Assembly: GCA_003244105.1 (NCBI GenBank)
Contig: QHBK01000017.1
Coordinates: 70,907 to 134,906 of the forward strand
Direction of reading: 5' to 3'
Length of the DNA stretch: 64,000 nt
Source of the DNA: Candidatus Eremiobacter antarcticus
GTDB taxonomy: Bacteria; Vulcanimicrobiota; Vulcanimicrobiia; Eremiobacterales; Eremiobacteraceae
Part shown: positions 46,070 to 54,742 of the stretch, in pieces
How positions within the stretch are numbered: the stretch's first letter is position 1
Layout: each line of letters begins with the position of its first letter
Notes under the pieces: generated by a model
What the model was told of the DNA's origin: nothing
Seen by the model: only the letters and a program-made list of their open reading frames with translations
The model's database searches: none
Program-made: the position numbers and the translations under genes

Positions 46070-47467
46070 TTACGATGGGCTGCCCAGGCTTTCCGCGACC
46101 GGAATGGAGCGCGTCAGATCCGTTCGGCCATCGGGGGAAGCTTGTTTGACCTCGAAGAGCGGCGACGCGGTGGCCGCGCCCAGCAAAAGCCAGCACAGCG
46201 CCGCCACTTTCGGGAAGAAAAAGAGATCGTCAACGAGTTGGTGCGCGAGCAAGCTTGCGATGGCGAGAAAAGCGGCCAAGCTCAGCGCCGATGTCTTGCT
46301 CAGCGCAAACGTCTGTCTCAAAGCCACCACGGCGAAGGCGGAAAGTGCAGCCAGGCCGACGATGCCCTGTTCCGCGAGGGTCTGCAGCCACAGGCTGCTC
46401 GCCTGCGTCTGTACGCCGTGCAATCCCACTGTCGGCAGAAGCAGCTCGTAATTTCCAGCCCCGACGCCCGTGAGCGGATCGCGTTTGAACAAGGCGATCG
46501 CGGCCCGCCACAGCTCGCCGCGCGTGCCGACGCCGCCAGGCTGCTGGAGACTGGCGAACAAGAGCCGCCGTTCCAGACCGGTCAAGCCGGCATGCGCCCA
46601 GTAAAAGAACCACAGCCCCGCGACGATGCAGCCGAACGCGACACCGATGATCATCGGCAGCGCCGCAGTGCGGGCGCGCGCGCGGTCCAACCTCCACAAG
46701 AAGGCGTAGCTCAAGGCGGTCACAAGCGCACCCGTCCGCGACAGCGTGAGGACGAAAGCCGACGCGGATACGCCTGTGGCCCAAGCGCGCGCAGGTGTCA
46801 AGAAACCCGGCAACACCGGGGCGACCCACAACACCGGCAGTGCCGCTTCCAAGAACCCTGCCAATTGGTTGGGCCCTTCCAACTGGCCGGCGACTCGCGG
46901 CAAGGGATGATCGTTCAACCAGATGCCCGACGGCGCTCCTCCCAAGACGGCCTGCGAAACCGCAAAGATGCAGACGATCAGCGACGACGCGACCACTCCG
47001 TAGATGAAGGCGTGTTGGGCGCGCGCTGTCCGCTCCACGAGCGTGGCGGCGCACCAGAACAGCACAAGGTACTCAGCCTGCTTGAAGAACTCGCGCGCGA
47101 CGTGCACGGGATAGGGCGCATGCACCACCGACAGCGCAACGGTCAGCATGATCGCCGCGCCGGCAAGCAAGACACAGCGAGCCGGCCGAGAGCGTGGGAT
47201 CAGCGGAACTCCCGAGCAGAGAAGTCCAACAGCAGTTCCAAGCGCTAAGCATTTCTCGATGGTGATGGTGGTGCTGCCGACATCGCGATAAGCGGCGAAG
47301 GGCACGGCGAACGCAAGAACACCCAAGAGCCAGGCCTTGCGATGAAATGCGCAATAGGTGGACGCTGCCACGATCGCCGCAAACGCCAACGAGGACCATA
47401 GGTCGAGTGGCGTGCGATGGATCGTCTGATCGATAACGGGCGGAAACGGTGGGAATGCCGCGGTCAC
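46070..47467 (-). CDS. O-antigen ligase / Wzy-like polymerase
   Basis: 465 residues from GTG 47467, which overlaps the sugar-transferase stop. About 11-12 membrane helices surround a large periplasmic loop. LEGPNQLAGFLEAALPVLW is the conserved G-P-N block of the Wzy_C/WaaL family; TGVGAGNYELLLPTVGLHGVQTQASSLWL is the loop block with the conserved His. It joins or polymerises undecaprenyl-linked glycan on the periplasmic side. Polymerase and ligase cannot be told apart from sequence alone. Confidence 0.85.
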   Translation of the reverse strand: MTAAFPPFPPVIDQTIHRTPLDLWSSLAFAAIVAASTYCAFHRKAWLLGVLAFAVPFAAYRDVGSTTITIEKCLALGTAVGLLCSGVPLIPRSRPARCVLLAGAAIMLTVALSVVHAPYPVHVAREFFKQAEYLVLFWCAATLVERTARAQHAFIYGVVASSLIVCIFAVSQAVLGGAPSGIWLNDHPLPRVAGQLEGPNQLAGFLEAALPVLWVAPVLPGFLTPARAWATGVSASAFVLTLSRTGALVTALSYAFLWRLDRARARTAALPMIIGVAFGCIVAGLWFFYWAHAGLTGLERRLLFASLQQPGGVGTRGELWRAAIALFKRDPLTGVGAGNYELLLPTVGLHGVQTQASSLWLQTLAEQGIVGLAALSAFAVVALRQTFALSKTSALSLAAFLAIASLLAHQLVDDLFFFPKVAALCWLLLGAATASPLFEVKQASPDGRTDLTRSIPVAESLGSPS

Positions 47468-48195
47468 CAGGCTCCTTCGCGGCGCAACACCGCCGGAATC
47501 GTCTCGCAACAAAGCCAGAGATCGATCAACGGCGACCAGTGATTGACATACCAGATGTCCATCGCCATCCAACGCCTGAACGGCACGGCGGTGCGTCCGC
47601 TCACCTGCCACAGGCCCGTCAATCCGGGCCGAACGGTCAGCCGCTGATGATAGTGCGGCGCGTAGCCCTTCACCTCGTCGGGCAAAGCCGGTCGCGGCCC
47701 CACCAGCGACATCTCCCCGCGAAGGACGTTCCACAGCTGCGGAAGCTCGTCAAGGCTGCTTCGCCGCAAGAAGGCGCCGAGCGAATGGAGGCGCGGGTCG
47801 CGGGCGACTTTGAACGCCGGCCCGTCGATCTCGTTCAAGTGGGCGACATGCTCGTGCAACAGGTGCGCACCGTCCTGCATGGTGCGAAACTTATACAACC
47901 GGAACGGATGGCCGTCTTTGCCTACCCGCTCTTGTGAGAAAAACGCCGGACCAGGAGAGGCAATCTTCACCAAGAGCGCGATCAGTGCCAACAGCGGCGC
48001 CATCAGCACCAAGAGCACCGCTGAGGCGAGTGCGTCGACGGATCGCCTGTAAAGGATCCACGCCGGAGGAACCGTGCGCTGGGCGCGGCGCCAATATTCG
48101 CAGCGCTGCTCCAACGACAGCCGCTCGATGACGCGCACGTTCCCGCGCGCCGGCGCAGCAATGTGTTGCTGAACGGTCTTGTTCGCGATCGCCAT
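47464..48195 (-). CDS. Undecaprenyl-phosphate sugar-1-phosphate transferase (WbaP/PglC-like)
   Basis: 243 residues from ATG 48195, overlapping the deoB stop (TGATG); a GTG just upstream is the alternative. After one hydrophobic helix (about 52-76) come FFSQERVGKDGHPFRLYKFRTM, SLDELPQLWNVLRGEMSLVGPRPALP and RPGLTGLWQVSGR, the catalytic core of the bacterial sugar transferase family with the Asp-Glu pair. The extra N-terminal domains of full WbaP are absent. It begins glycan synthesis by moving a sugar phosphate to undecaprenyl phosphate. Confidence 0.93.
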   Translation of the reverse strand: MAIANKTVQQHIAAPARGNVRVIERLSLEQRCEYWRRAQRTVPPAWILYRRSVDALASAVLLVLMAPLLALIALLVKIASPGPAFFSQERVGKDGHPFRLYKFRTMQDGAHLLHEHVAHLNEIDGPAFKVARDPRLHSLGAFLRRSSLDELPQLWNVLRGEMSLVGPRPALPDEVKGYAPHYHQRLTVRPGLTGLWQVSGRTAVPFRRWMAMDIWYVNHWSPLIDLWLCCETIPAVLRREGAW

Positions 48196-49355
48196 CACAC
48201 GGCCAGCTCTTGCGCGGGCGGCGGCACGCCAAAGCTCGCGAGCACTCTCATCCCAACTTGAGAAAACGAGTCGACAGTGCCGTGCCCAACGCCCTTTCGG
48301 CCCGGCGTATAGTCGAGCAGCGGAGCGAATTCTCTGGTGTGATCCGTACCTGGCGCGGTCGGGTCGCAGCCGTGGTCCGCGGTGAGCAGCAGCCGGTCGT
48401 CCGGCCGCATTTCGTTTACAATGTCGGTCAATCGGTCGTCAAGCATTAGCAACGCTTTGGCAAAGCCGTCAGCGTCGCGTCGATGTCCGTACTTCGAATC
48501 GAAATCGTTCAAATTGGTAAAACAAAGGCCGCGTTGCCCGGCGCGCAGCCATTCGACCGTTTTGGCCAGTCCTTCAATATTGTCGGCCGTTCTGCTTCCC
48601 GACTCGATGCCCTGGCCGCAATAGATGTCTTCGATCTTGCCGATCGCATGCGTCGGTATGCCTGCTGAAGCCAGACGCTCGAGCATGCTCGGCGAGGGCG
48701 GCGCCACGGCGTAATCGCGCCGGCCGGCGGTGCGTTGGTATGCGCCCGGCGTTCCGCTGAATGGCCGCGCGATCACCCGGTTGACGCGGTTTGGCGGCAC
48801 CAGCACAGCGCGCGCCTTCTCGCACCACTTCCACAGGGTCTGCACGCTGACGACGTTCTCATGGGCGGCGACCTGGAAGACCGAGTCCGCCGACGTGTAC
48901 ACGATCGGATAGCCTGTGCGCGTGTGCTCCGGTCCTAGCCGCTCGATGATCTCCGTTCCAGACGCCACCACGTTGCCCAACACCGGCCGCCCGATGAGCG
49001 ATTCGAAGCGCTCGATGATGGACGCCGGAAAGCCGTGCGGATAGGTGGGAAAGGCATTGCGTATGTGGATGCCCATCATCTCCCAGTGGCCGGTCACGCT
49101 GTCCTTGCCGTTGCTCGACTCGCGCAAGCGCGCCCACGAAGCGAGGGGATCGAGCGCAGCTTCAACGCCTTGCATGCGCGTGATGCAACCTAAACCGAGC
49201 CGCTCCAAGTTCGGCAGTTGCAACCCGCCGGCAGACCGCGCGACGTTGGCAAGCGTGTTGGCGCTGCTCTCATCGCCGTAGCGGCTGGCATCCTCACTTG
49301 CACCGGCGCCCCCACCGTCGATGACCAGTATGATGACGCGCGCTCTTTCTTCCAT
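48195..49355 (-). CDS. deoB: Phosphopentomutase
   Basis: 386 residues of the alkaline-phosphatase-like phosphopentomutase family. The N-terminal metal site is VIDGGGAGASEDASRYGD, where most homologues have a DSFGIG-type sequence. KDSVTGHWEMMG holds the threonine nucleophile region, IEDIYCGQGI is conserved, and LLLTADHGCDPTAPGTDHTREFAP gives the C-terminal metal ligands. It interconverts ribose-1-P or deoxyribose-1-P with the 5-phosphate. It overlaps both neighbours, making a nucleoside-salvage enzyme part of the glycan operon. Confidence 0.93.
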   Translation of the reverse strand: MEERARVIILVIDGGGAGASEDASRYGDESSANTLANVARSAGGLQLPNLERLGLGCITRMQGVEAALDPLASWARLRESSNGKDSVTGHWEMMGIHIRNAFPTYPHGFPASIIERFESLIGRPVLGNVVASGTEIIERLGPEHTRTGYPIVYTSADSVFQVAAHENVVSVQTLWKWCEKARAVLVPPNRVNRVIARPFSGTPGAYQRTAGRRDYAVAPPSPSMLERLASAGIPTHAIGKIEDIYCGQGIESGSRTADNIEGLAKTVEWLRAGQRGLCFTNLNDFDSKYGHRRDADGFAKALLMLDDRLTDIVNEMRPDDRLLLTADHGCDPTAPGTDHTREFAPLLDYTPGRKGVGHGTVDSFSQVGMRVLASFGVPPPAQELAV

Positions 49356-50107
49356 TAGATCAACACTCGGATAGGAACGCTGCGTTGCACGGACGCCCCG
49401 TCGGTGCGGATCGCCGTGACGACCACGTTCACCGTCTGCCCGGGGATGAGCACGTGTGGGACCGTCACCGACAGCGCGAAAACGCCGGGCGCCGTCTTCG
49501 GCACGCTGACCACGTATGTGCCGATGCGAGCGGTCACCGAAGCCGCGTTGCTCGTGGTGATGACCTTGGCGCTGGCGACCTCGCCGCCTCGAACGGTGTC
49601 GGATGACAGCGCGATCGATTCAATGCGTATGGGGTCAGTATCGGACGCGTAGGCCACGCCCCGCGGCAGCCCATCGCTGCCGACTGAAGGCGACGCCGTT
49701 GGCTGGACGGATGAGCCTCCTTGATGACTCAGAAGCGCAGCTTTTTTCGGCGTTGCGATACGCGCTTCGCTTGCGGACGGTAAAGGTCGGGCGGAGACTG
49801 TTGTGATAGGCACGGCGCCCAAGCTGGGCTTCGCCGCAGGCGTGACCCGTTTTGATACGGCGACCGGTGGTTTGGGCTGCACGGTTTGCTTCGACGAAGC
49901 CCGGGGAGCGCTGACCCCTGCCGTTGCTGCGCCCGTGCTCGGCAACCGTAGGGGCAGCGCTGATACTGGAGGCGCGCTCGACGGCCTGGGGGCGACACGC
50001 GTCCTATGCACTACCGCCACATTCTTCCAAGACAAAAAAGCCAGCGTCAGAACAACCGCCAGACTGAAAACGATCGGGCCAATGCGCCCCAACGCTGAGT
50101 GTCTCAT
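49355..50107 (-). CDS. Membrane-anchored protein of unknown function
   Basis: 250 residues. A single N-terminal membrane helix (about 9-27) is followed by a Pro/Ala/Ser-rich disordered region to about residue 150. The C-terminal 95 residues look like an Ig-like or bacterial beta-sandwich domain (IGTYVVSVPKTAPGVFALSVTVPHVLIPGQTVNV, cited in part as key strands). I recognise no family. It is the first gene of the right-arm operon and its stop overlaps the deoB start (TAATG). It may be periplasmic and anchored in the inner membrane. Confidence 0.6.
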   Translation of the reverse strand: MRHSALGRIGPIVFSLAVVLTLAFLSWKNVAVVHRTRVAPRPSSAPPVSALPLRLPSTGAATAGVSAPRASSKQTVQPKPPVAVSKRVTPAAKPSLGAVPITTVSARPLPSASEARIATPKKAALLSHQGGSSVQPTASPSVGSDGLPRGVAYASDTDPIRIESIALSSDTVRGGEVASAKVITTSNAASVTARIGTYVVSVPKTAPGVFALSVTVPHVLIPGQTVNVVVTAIRTDGASVQRSVPIRVLI

Positions 50108-50279
50108 CGAACAGACAAGCCGCTACCTTTCCACGCACCGCTTTACCTCGTTCGAGGTCTCGCTGGAACGTCGCCCCCGAATATGCAGGGCAGATTTACA
50201 AGCCAAGTAAAAGAAGAGCGCTGGTTCATCTTCAGGCCGGGTCGCGCGCGATCCGGCCCTGCGTCGTTGGAGTCACACG

Positions 50280-53200
50280 TTGCTTTACGAGTTGGGTGCG
50301 GCCATCGCCGCGGGCATCGCATCGGGAGGCGAAGCGCTAAAGCCCGTGGCGCAGGCGCTCGGGGTGAAAGCATCCGTCGACATTGCTGAGGTCGCACAAT
50401 CCGCCCGAGCGGCTGCTATCTCAGCGCTGTGGCGCAACCTCGGCGGTCAGTTCCTCACGTGGCACTCCACGATCGAGGCGGCCGATCGCTTCGCGAACGA
50501 CGCCTCATTCTATCTGAGCGCAGCGGGGTCGCCCGTGCACGTTTTGCGCCCGCGCGACGACGGCTCGAGCGTCCTGGTCAATCCGACTGAGCGAAGCGAG
50601 CGCCTCAGCACGCTCCATCTGCTGCTCTCAGGCCGCCCCGGAGTGTATTGCCTGCCGCACGTCACCGTCCGTCAGGCCCTTCCTGATGTGAAGGGTGCTC
50701 GCAAGGCGGTGCGCCGTTATTCGGTGGGCAAAGACTACGGCTGGGATGATGTTCTAGGGGCGCTTGTCGATCTGGGGTACGAACGCGCCGAGGTCGTCAG
50801 CGCCGTCGGCGAGTTCGCAGTGCGCGGCGGCTTGATCGACGTCTTTCCGGCGACCGCGGAGTACCCGCTGCGCTTGGAATTCTTCGGCGACCGGCTGGAA
50901 CAAATCCGGGCGTTCGCATTGACGACCCAGCGCTCCCTCGGCTCGCACGAAGCCATCGAGATCGGACCATGGACTGAGACCGGCGCCGCAGGCGCGGGTG
51001 CGCGTATCTGGGATTACGCCCCCGACGCGCCCGTCTTCATCGACCACGCGGACATGATCGTCGCGGTCGACGAAGGCTTCGCCCGCGTTCGCGACGACAC
51101 GACCGTTGCCTCGGCGGACGCCTCAGAAGCCGATCCAGACGAAATTGATGCGATCGAAACAGGCGAGGAGCCGGAGAATCGCGCCGAAGCAGAAGACTCG
51201 CCGGGTGGAGATCCTGGACGGGCTCACATCTTTGATCTGCCGGAGCTGAGCGCTGCGCTCGATGCCCGAGCCGTCGTCTCATTCGTCTCGAGCATCCACT
51301 CCGCGCGTCTGGCGCGCAAGGCCGACATCGCCGTGGCTTTGCCGTGCGAGCCCGCGCCCGCGTTCGAGCGCAGCATTGAGAAATTCATCGAGTACGTGCG
51401 TGAGAGGAGCGCGCGCGGCGCCACAGTCTGCGTCGCGTCCGTCGGCCACCGGCGCATCGCCGAAGTCCTCGAGGAGCACGACATCTCGCGCGCGCCCGTC
51501 GGGTCGCGGCTGCATCTTCCGTCGGAAGCCGGCGCGGTGCTGTGCGCCGATGGCCTCATCGACGCCGGGTTCGTCATCCCTGGCCTGCATCTGGTGGTGC
51601 TGGGCGACAACGAATTGTACGGCCATCCTGCTCGACGTCAAAAGCTCAAAGCGGCTAAAGAAGGCGTGCCGCTCAGCGAATCCGACCTCAAGCCGGGCGA
51701 GCACTTCGTCCATGCCCATCACGGCATCGGACAATACGTCGGCCTCGAGCATCTCACCATCAACGCCGTCGAGCGCGACTTCATGCAGCTCAGATACGCC
51801 GGTGAAGATCGCCTCTACGTGCCGATCGATCAGATGCACTTGGTGCGCAAGTACGTCGCCTCCGACGGCGCTGCCCCGCGGCTCTCGAAGATGGGAGGCA
51901 GCGACTGGGCTCGCACCAGGGGCCGCGTCGTCGAAGCTGTCGAGAAGATCGCCGAAGGACTCGTGCGCTTGTATGCCGCGCGCGAGCTTGCCGTCGGGCA
52001 TCCGTTCTCCCCTGACACCCCCTGGCAGTCCGAACTGGAAGAGTCTTTCCTGTATGATGAGACGCCCGATCAGCACGAAGCCATCGCCGCCGTGAAGTCG
52101 GACATGGAGCGCCCCCGCCCGATGGACCGCCTCGTCTGCGGAGACGTCGGCTACGGCAAGACTGAAGTGGCCATTCGCGCGGCATTCAAGGCCATCATGG
52201 ACCGCAAACAAGTCGCCCTGCTCGCGCCGACCACCGTGCTGGCCGCTCAGCATTTTCGGACGTTCAGCGAGCGCTTCGCAGCCTTTCCCGTGAAGATCGC
52301 GCTGCTCTCGCGATTCCGCTCCAAGGCCGAGCAGAAGGAAACGCTGCGCGATCTGCAAGCGGGCAGCGTCGATCTTGTGATCGGCACGCACCGGCTGCTG
52401 CAGAAAGATATCGGTTTCAAGCAGTTGGGGCTCGTCATCGTCGACGAGGAGCAGCGCTTCGGCGTCATTCACAAGGAACGGCTCAAGGAGATGCGCCAGT
52501 CGGTCGACGTCTTGACGTTGTCGGCCACGCCGATCCCCCGCACGCTGCACATGGCTATGGCCGGCGTTCGCGAGATGTCGCTCATCGCTACTGCGCCCGT
52601 CAACCGCGTCGCCATCAAGACGATCGTGGCACCGAGCTCCGATGGCCTGATCGCGTCGGCGCTCGCTCAGGAGCTCGAGCGCGGCGGCCAAGTCTACTTC
52701 GTGCACAACCGCATCGAGACGATCTACGGGGTCACCGCGGCGGTGCAACGCCTGGCGCCACGCGCCCGCATCGCCATCGGGCACGGCCAGATGAAAGAGC
52801 ACGAGCTGGAAAGCGTGATGCTCGCATTCGTCAACGGTGAGATCGACATCTTGGTCTCAACCACCATCATCGAGAACGGCCTGGACATCCCCAACGTCAA
52901 CACGATCGTCGTCAACAATGCCGCGCATTTCGGCCTGGCACAGCTCTACCAGTTGCGAGGGCGAGTGGGCCGCAGCACCCATCAAGCGTACGCGTACTTC
53001 TTATATCAGCCGCATCGCGCGCTGACCGAAGTCGCGCGCAACCGCCTCGAGGCCATCCGGGAATTTTCGCATTTGGGCTCCGGCCTGCAGCTGGCCATGC
53101 GCGATCTCGAGATCCGCGGCGCCGGCAACCTCTTGGGCAGGGAGCAGCACGGTTTTATCACGGCGGTCGGATTCGAGACGTACTGCAACATCTTGCAAGA

Positions 53201-53675
53201 GGCGGTCGCCGCACGCCGCGGTCAGACGCTGAAGCAGCCGGAAGCGCCGCCCGTGCTCGATCTGCATGTCAGCGCTTACTTCCCGAGCGAGTATATGAAG
53301 GGCGCGAATCAAAAGATCTCGTTCTATCAGCGCTTGGCCGCGGCGCAGTCGACCGATGAGGTTGATCGCATCGGCGAAGAACTGCGAGACCGCTTCGGAC
53401 CGCTCCCCACTCAAGCACAATCGCTGTTGGATTTGACGAAAGTCCGAGTGATCGCAGCGCTGAAAGGAGTACAAAAAGTTTCGCTCGAAAGGCGGCGCCT
53501 GACCCTAGATATCGGGCCTAAGTTTTCATTGTCCGAACAGGCGCTTCCACACCTCACGTCGCTCACCAGTGGAAACTTCAGGTTCGTTCAGGACGGGATT
53601 GTCGCTGAGCTGCCGAGCAACGGCAGCGGCGCCGCCGGTCTCGCAGCTGTCAGCGAGCTCATCTCCGCCCTCTAG
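50280..53675 (+). CDS. mfd: Transcription-repair coupling factor
   Basis: 1131 residues from TTG 50280, with GGAG 7 bases upstream. The N-terminal UvrB-like region is followed by the RNA-polymerase-interacting CarD-like domain (KPGEHFVHAHHGIGQYVG, near residue 475). The translocase has Walker A GDVGYGKTEVA at about 620-630 and the Walker B VDEEQRFGV at about 720, then a TRCF C-domain. It removes stalled RNA polymerase and recruits UvrA. An acidic insertion of about 50 residues lies at about 265-315. The gene heads a run with the foldase, mazG and rqcP-like genes. Confidence 0.96.
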   Translation: MLYELGAAIAAGIASGGEALKPVAQALGVKASVDIAEVAQSARAAAISALWRNLGGQFLTWHSTIEAADRFANDASFYLSAAGSPVHVLRPRDDGSSVLVNPTERSERLSTLHLLLSGRPGVYCLPHVTVRQALPDVKGARKAVRRYSVGKDYGWDDVLGALVDLGYERAEVVSAVGEFAVRGGLIDVFPATAEYPLRLEFFGDRLEQIRAFALTTQRSLGSHEAIEIGPWTETGAAGAGARIWDYAPDAPVFIDHADMIVAVDEGFARVRDDTTVASADASEADPDEIDAIETGEEPENRAEAEDSPGGDPGRAHIFDLPELSAALDARAVVSFVSSIHSARLARKADIAVALPCEPAPAFERSIEKFIEYVRERSARGATVCVASVGHRRIAEVLEEHDISRAPVGSRLHLPSEAGAVLCADGLIDAGFVIPGLHLVVLGDNELYGHPARRQKLKAAKEGVPLSESDLKPGEHFVHAHHGIGQYVGLEHLTINAVERDFMQLRYAGEDRLYVPIDQMHLVRKYVASDGAAPRLSKMGGSDWARTRGRVVEAVEKIAEGLVRLYAARELAVGHPFSPDTPWQSELEESFLYDETPDQHEAIAAVKSDMERPRPMDRLVCGDVGYGKTEVAIRAAFKAIMDRKQVALLAPTTVLAAQHFRTFSERFAAFPVKIALLSRFRSKAEQKETLRDLQAGSVDLVIGTHRLLQKDIGFKQLGLVIVDEEQRFGVIHKERLKEMRQSVDVLTLSATPIPRTLHMAMAGVREMSLIATAPVNRVAIKTIVAPSSDGLIASALAQELERGGQVYFVHNRIETIYGVTAAVQRLAPRARIAIGHGQMKEHELESVMLAFVNGEIDILVSTTIIENGLDIPNVNTIVVNNAAHFGLAQLYQLRGRVGRSTHQAYAYFLYQPHRALTEVARNRLEAIREFSHLGSGLQLAMRDLEIRGAGNLLGREQHGFITAVGFETYCNILQEAVAARRGQTLKQPEAPPVLDLHVSAYFPSEYMKGANQKISFYQRLAAAQSTDEVDRIGEELRDRFGPLPTQAQSLLDLTKVRVIAALKGVQKVSLERRRLTLDIGPKFSLSEQALPHLTSLTSGNFRFVQDGIVAELPSNGSGAAGLAAVSELISAL

Positions 53676-53732
53676 ATGGCGGTGCTCAAATGGCCGCACC
53701 GAGATGGTCGAGCGTGATCGCAAGGAGAAAGA

Positions 53733-54686
53733 ATGACGTCTAGCTTTCGAAACCGCGCAGTCGTGTTTGCCGCCGTCTCGTTGTTCTGCATACCTGCACT
53801 GGCAGGGTGCGGAGGCGGCGATTCCGCCATCGCGACCGTCAACGGTCAAAAGATCACCAAGGGAGAGCTCGACGGGCGGCTCGAGGGTCAAGCCGGCAAA
53901 CCGACCTTGCAGCAGATGGTCGATCAGGCGCTCGTGCTCCAGTACGGAAAGGCGCAGAACATCGACGTCTCCGACAAAGAGATCCAGGATCAGCTGAACA
54001 CGCTGCAGCAGCGCTTTCCTCCGGGCCAGTTCGAGACGATCCTCAAACAGCAAGGGCTGACGCTCGACGATGCCAAGACGATCGTGCGGGTGCAGCTGAT
54101 CGTGAAGAAAGCGGTCGACCGGAACATCAAGCTGGGCGACGCACAAGTGGCCGACTTCTACAACAAGAACAAGACGCTGTTCAGCACTCCCGCCCAGGTG
54201 CGCGCCCGCCATATCCTGGTGAAGACGAAAGCCGAAGCTGACTCCATCGAGGCGCAACTGAAAAAAGGTGCAGATTTCGGACAGCTGGCGCGCAAACTTT
54301 CGGTCGACACCGGAACCAAAGACAAGGGCGGCGACTTAGGCTTCTTCGGTCAAGCGCAGATGGTGCCGCCGTTCTCGGCAGCCGCGTTCGCTATGCGCCC
54401 CGGTCAAATCAGCAAGCCCGTGCAAACGCAGTTCGGCTGGCACATCATCCAAGTGCAAGAGAAACGGCCGGCCCACAACGCATCGCTTGCGGAAGCGTCA
54501 CCAAAAGTGAGAGCCAACCTGCTGCAACAGCAGGAGACCACTATGAGCGGGCCATTCCTGCAGCAGTTGCGTTCACAGGCGAAGATCGTCGTGGCCGACG
54601 ACCGCTTCAACCCGCTGTATCCAGCGACGCCTGGTCCGGGCGGAGCACCGGGCGGCGGATCACCGGCCCCCGCAGCGAGCCGCTAA
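53733..54686 (+). CDS. Lipoprotein peptidyl-prolyl isomerase (parvulin, PrsA/SurA type)
   Basis: 317 residues. A lipoprotein signal peptide ends in LAGC (lipobox, Cys at about 27). A SurA_N-like helical region (about 30-140) is followed by the parvulin rotamase domain (ARHILVKTKAEADSI to FGWHIIQVQE, about 150-245). The C-terminus is Pro/Gly/Ala-rich. It would assist folding of exported proteins, outside the inner membrane. AAGGAG is well placed before ATG 53733. Its place right after mfd recalls the foldase near mfd in several lineages. Confidence 0.9.
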   Translation: MTSSFRNRAVVFAAVSLFCIPALAGCGGGDSAIATVNGQKITKGELDGRLEGQAGKPTLQQMVDQALVLQYGKAQNIDVSDKEIQDQLNTLQQRFPPGQFETILKQQGLTLDDAKTIVRVQLIVKKAVDRNIKLGDAQVADFYNKNKTLFSTPAQVRARHILVKTKAEADSIEAQLKKGADFGQLARKLSVDTGTKDKGGDLGFFGQAQMVPPFSAAAFAMRPGQISKPVQTQFGWHIIQVQEKRPAHNASLAEASPKVRANLLQQQETTMSGPFLQQLRSQAKIVVADDRFNPLYPATPGPGGAPGGGSPAPAASR

Positions 54687-54694
54687 CAGGCGCG

Positions 54695-54735
54695 AGGTAA
54701 GCACAAGGCGCGGGTCAAGCCCGCGCCAAACCTCA
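54695..54735 (+). other. Intergenic stem-loop between foldase and mazG
   Basis: A perfect 8-bp stem (GGCGCGGG 54708-54715 / CCCGCGCC 54721-54728, loop TCAAG) is wrapped by an outer GAGGT (54695-54699) / ACCTC (54731-54735) pair. No T-run follows, so it is not a classic terminator. It may stabilise an mRNA end or set relative expression. Confidence 0.45.
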
Positions 54736-54742
54736 AGCAGAC

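Noticed and set aside
51279-52802. 507-residue minus-strand open frame inside mfd
   Set aside because: Antisense shadow of the Mfd translocase; no start site or domain support.
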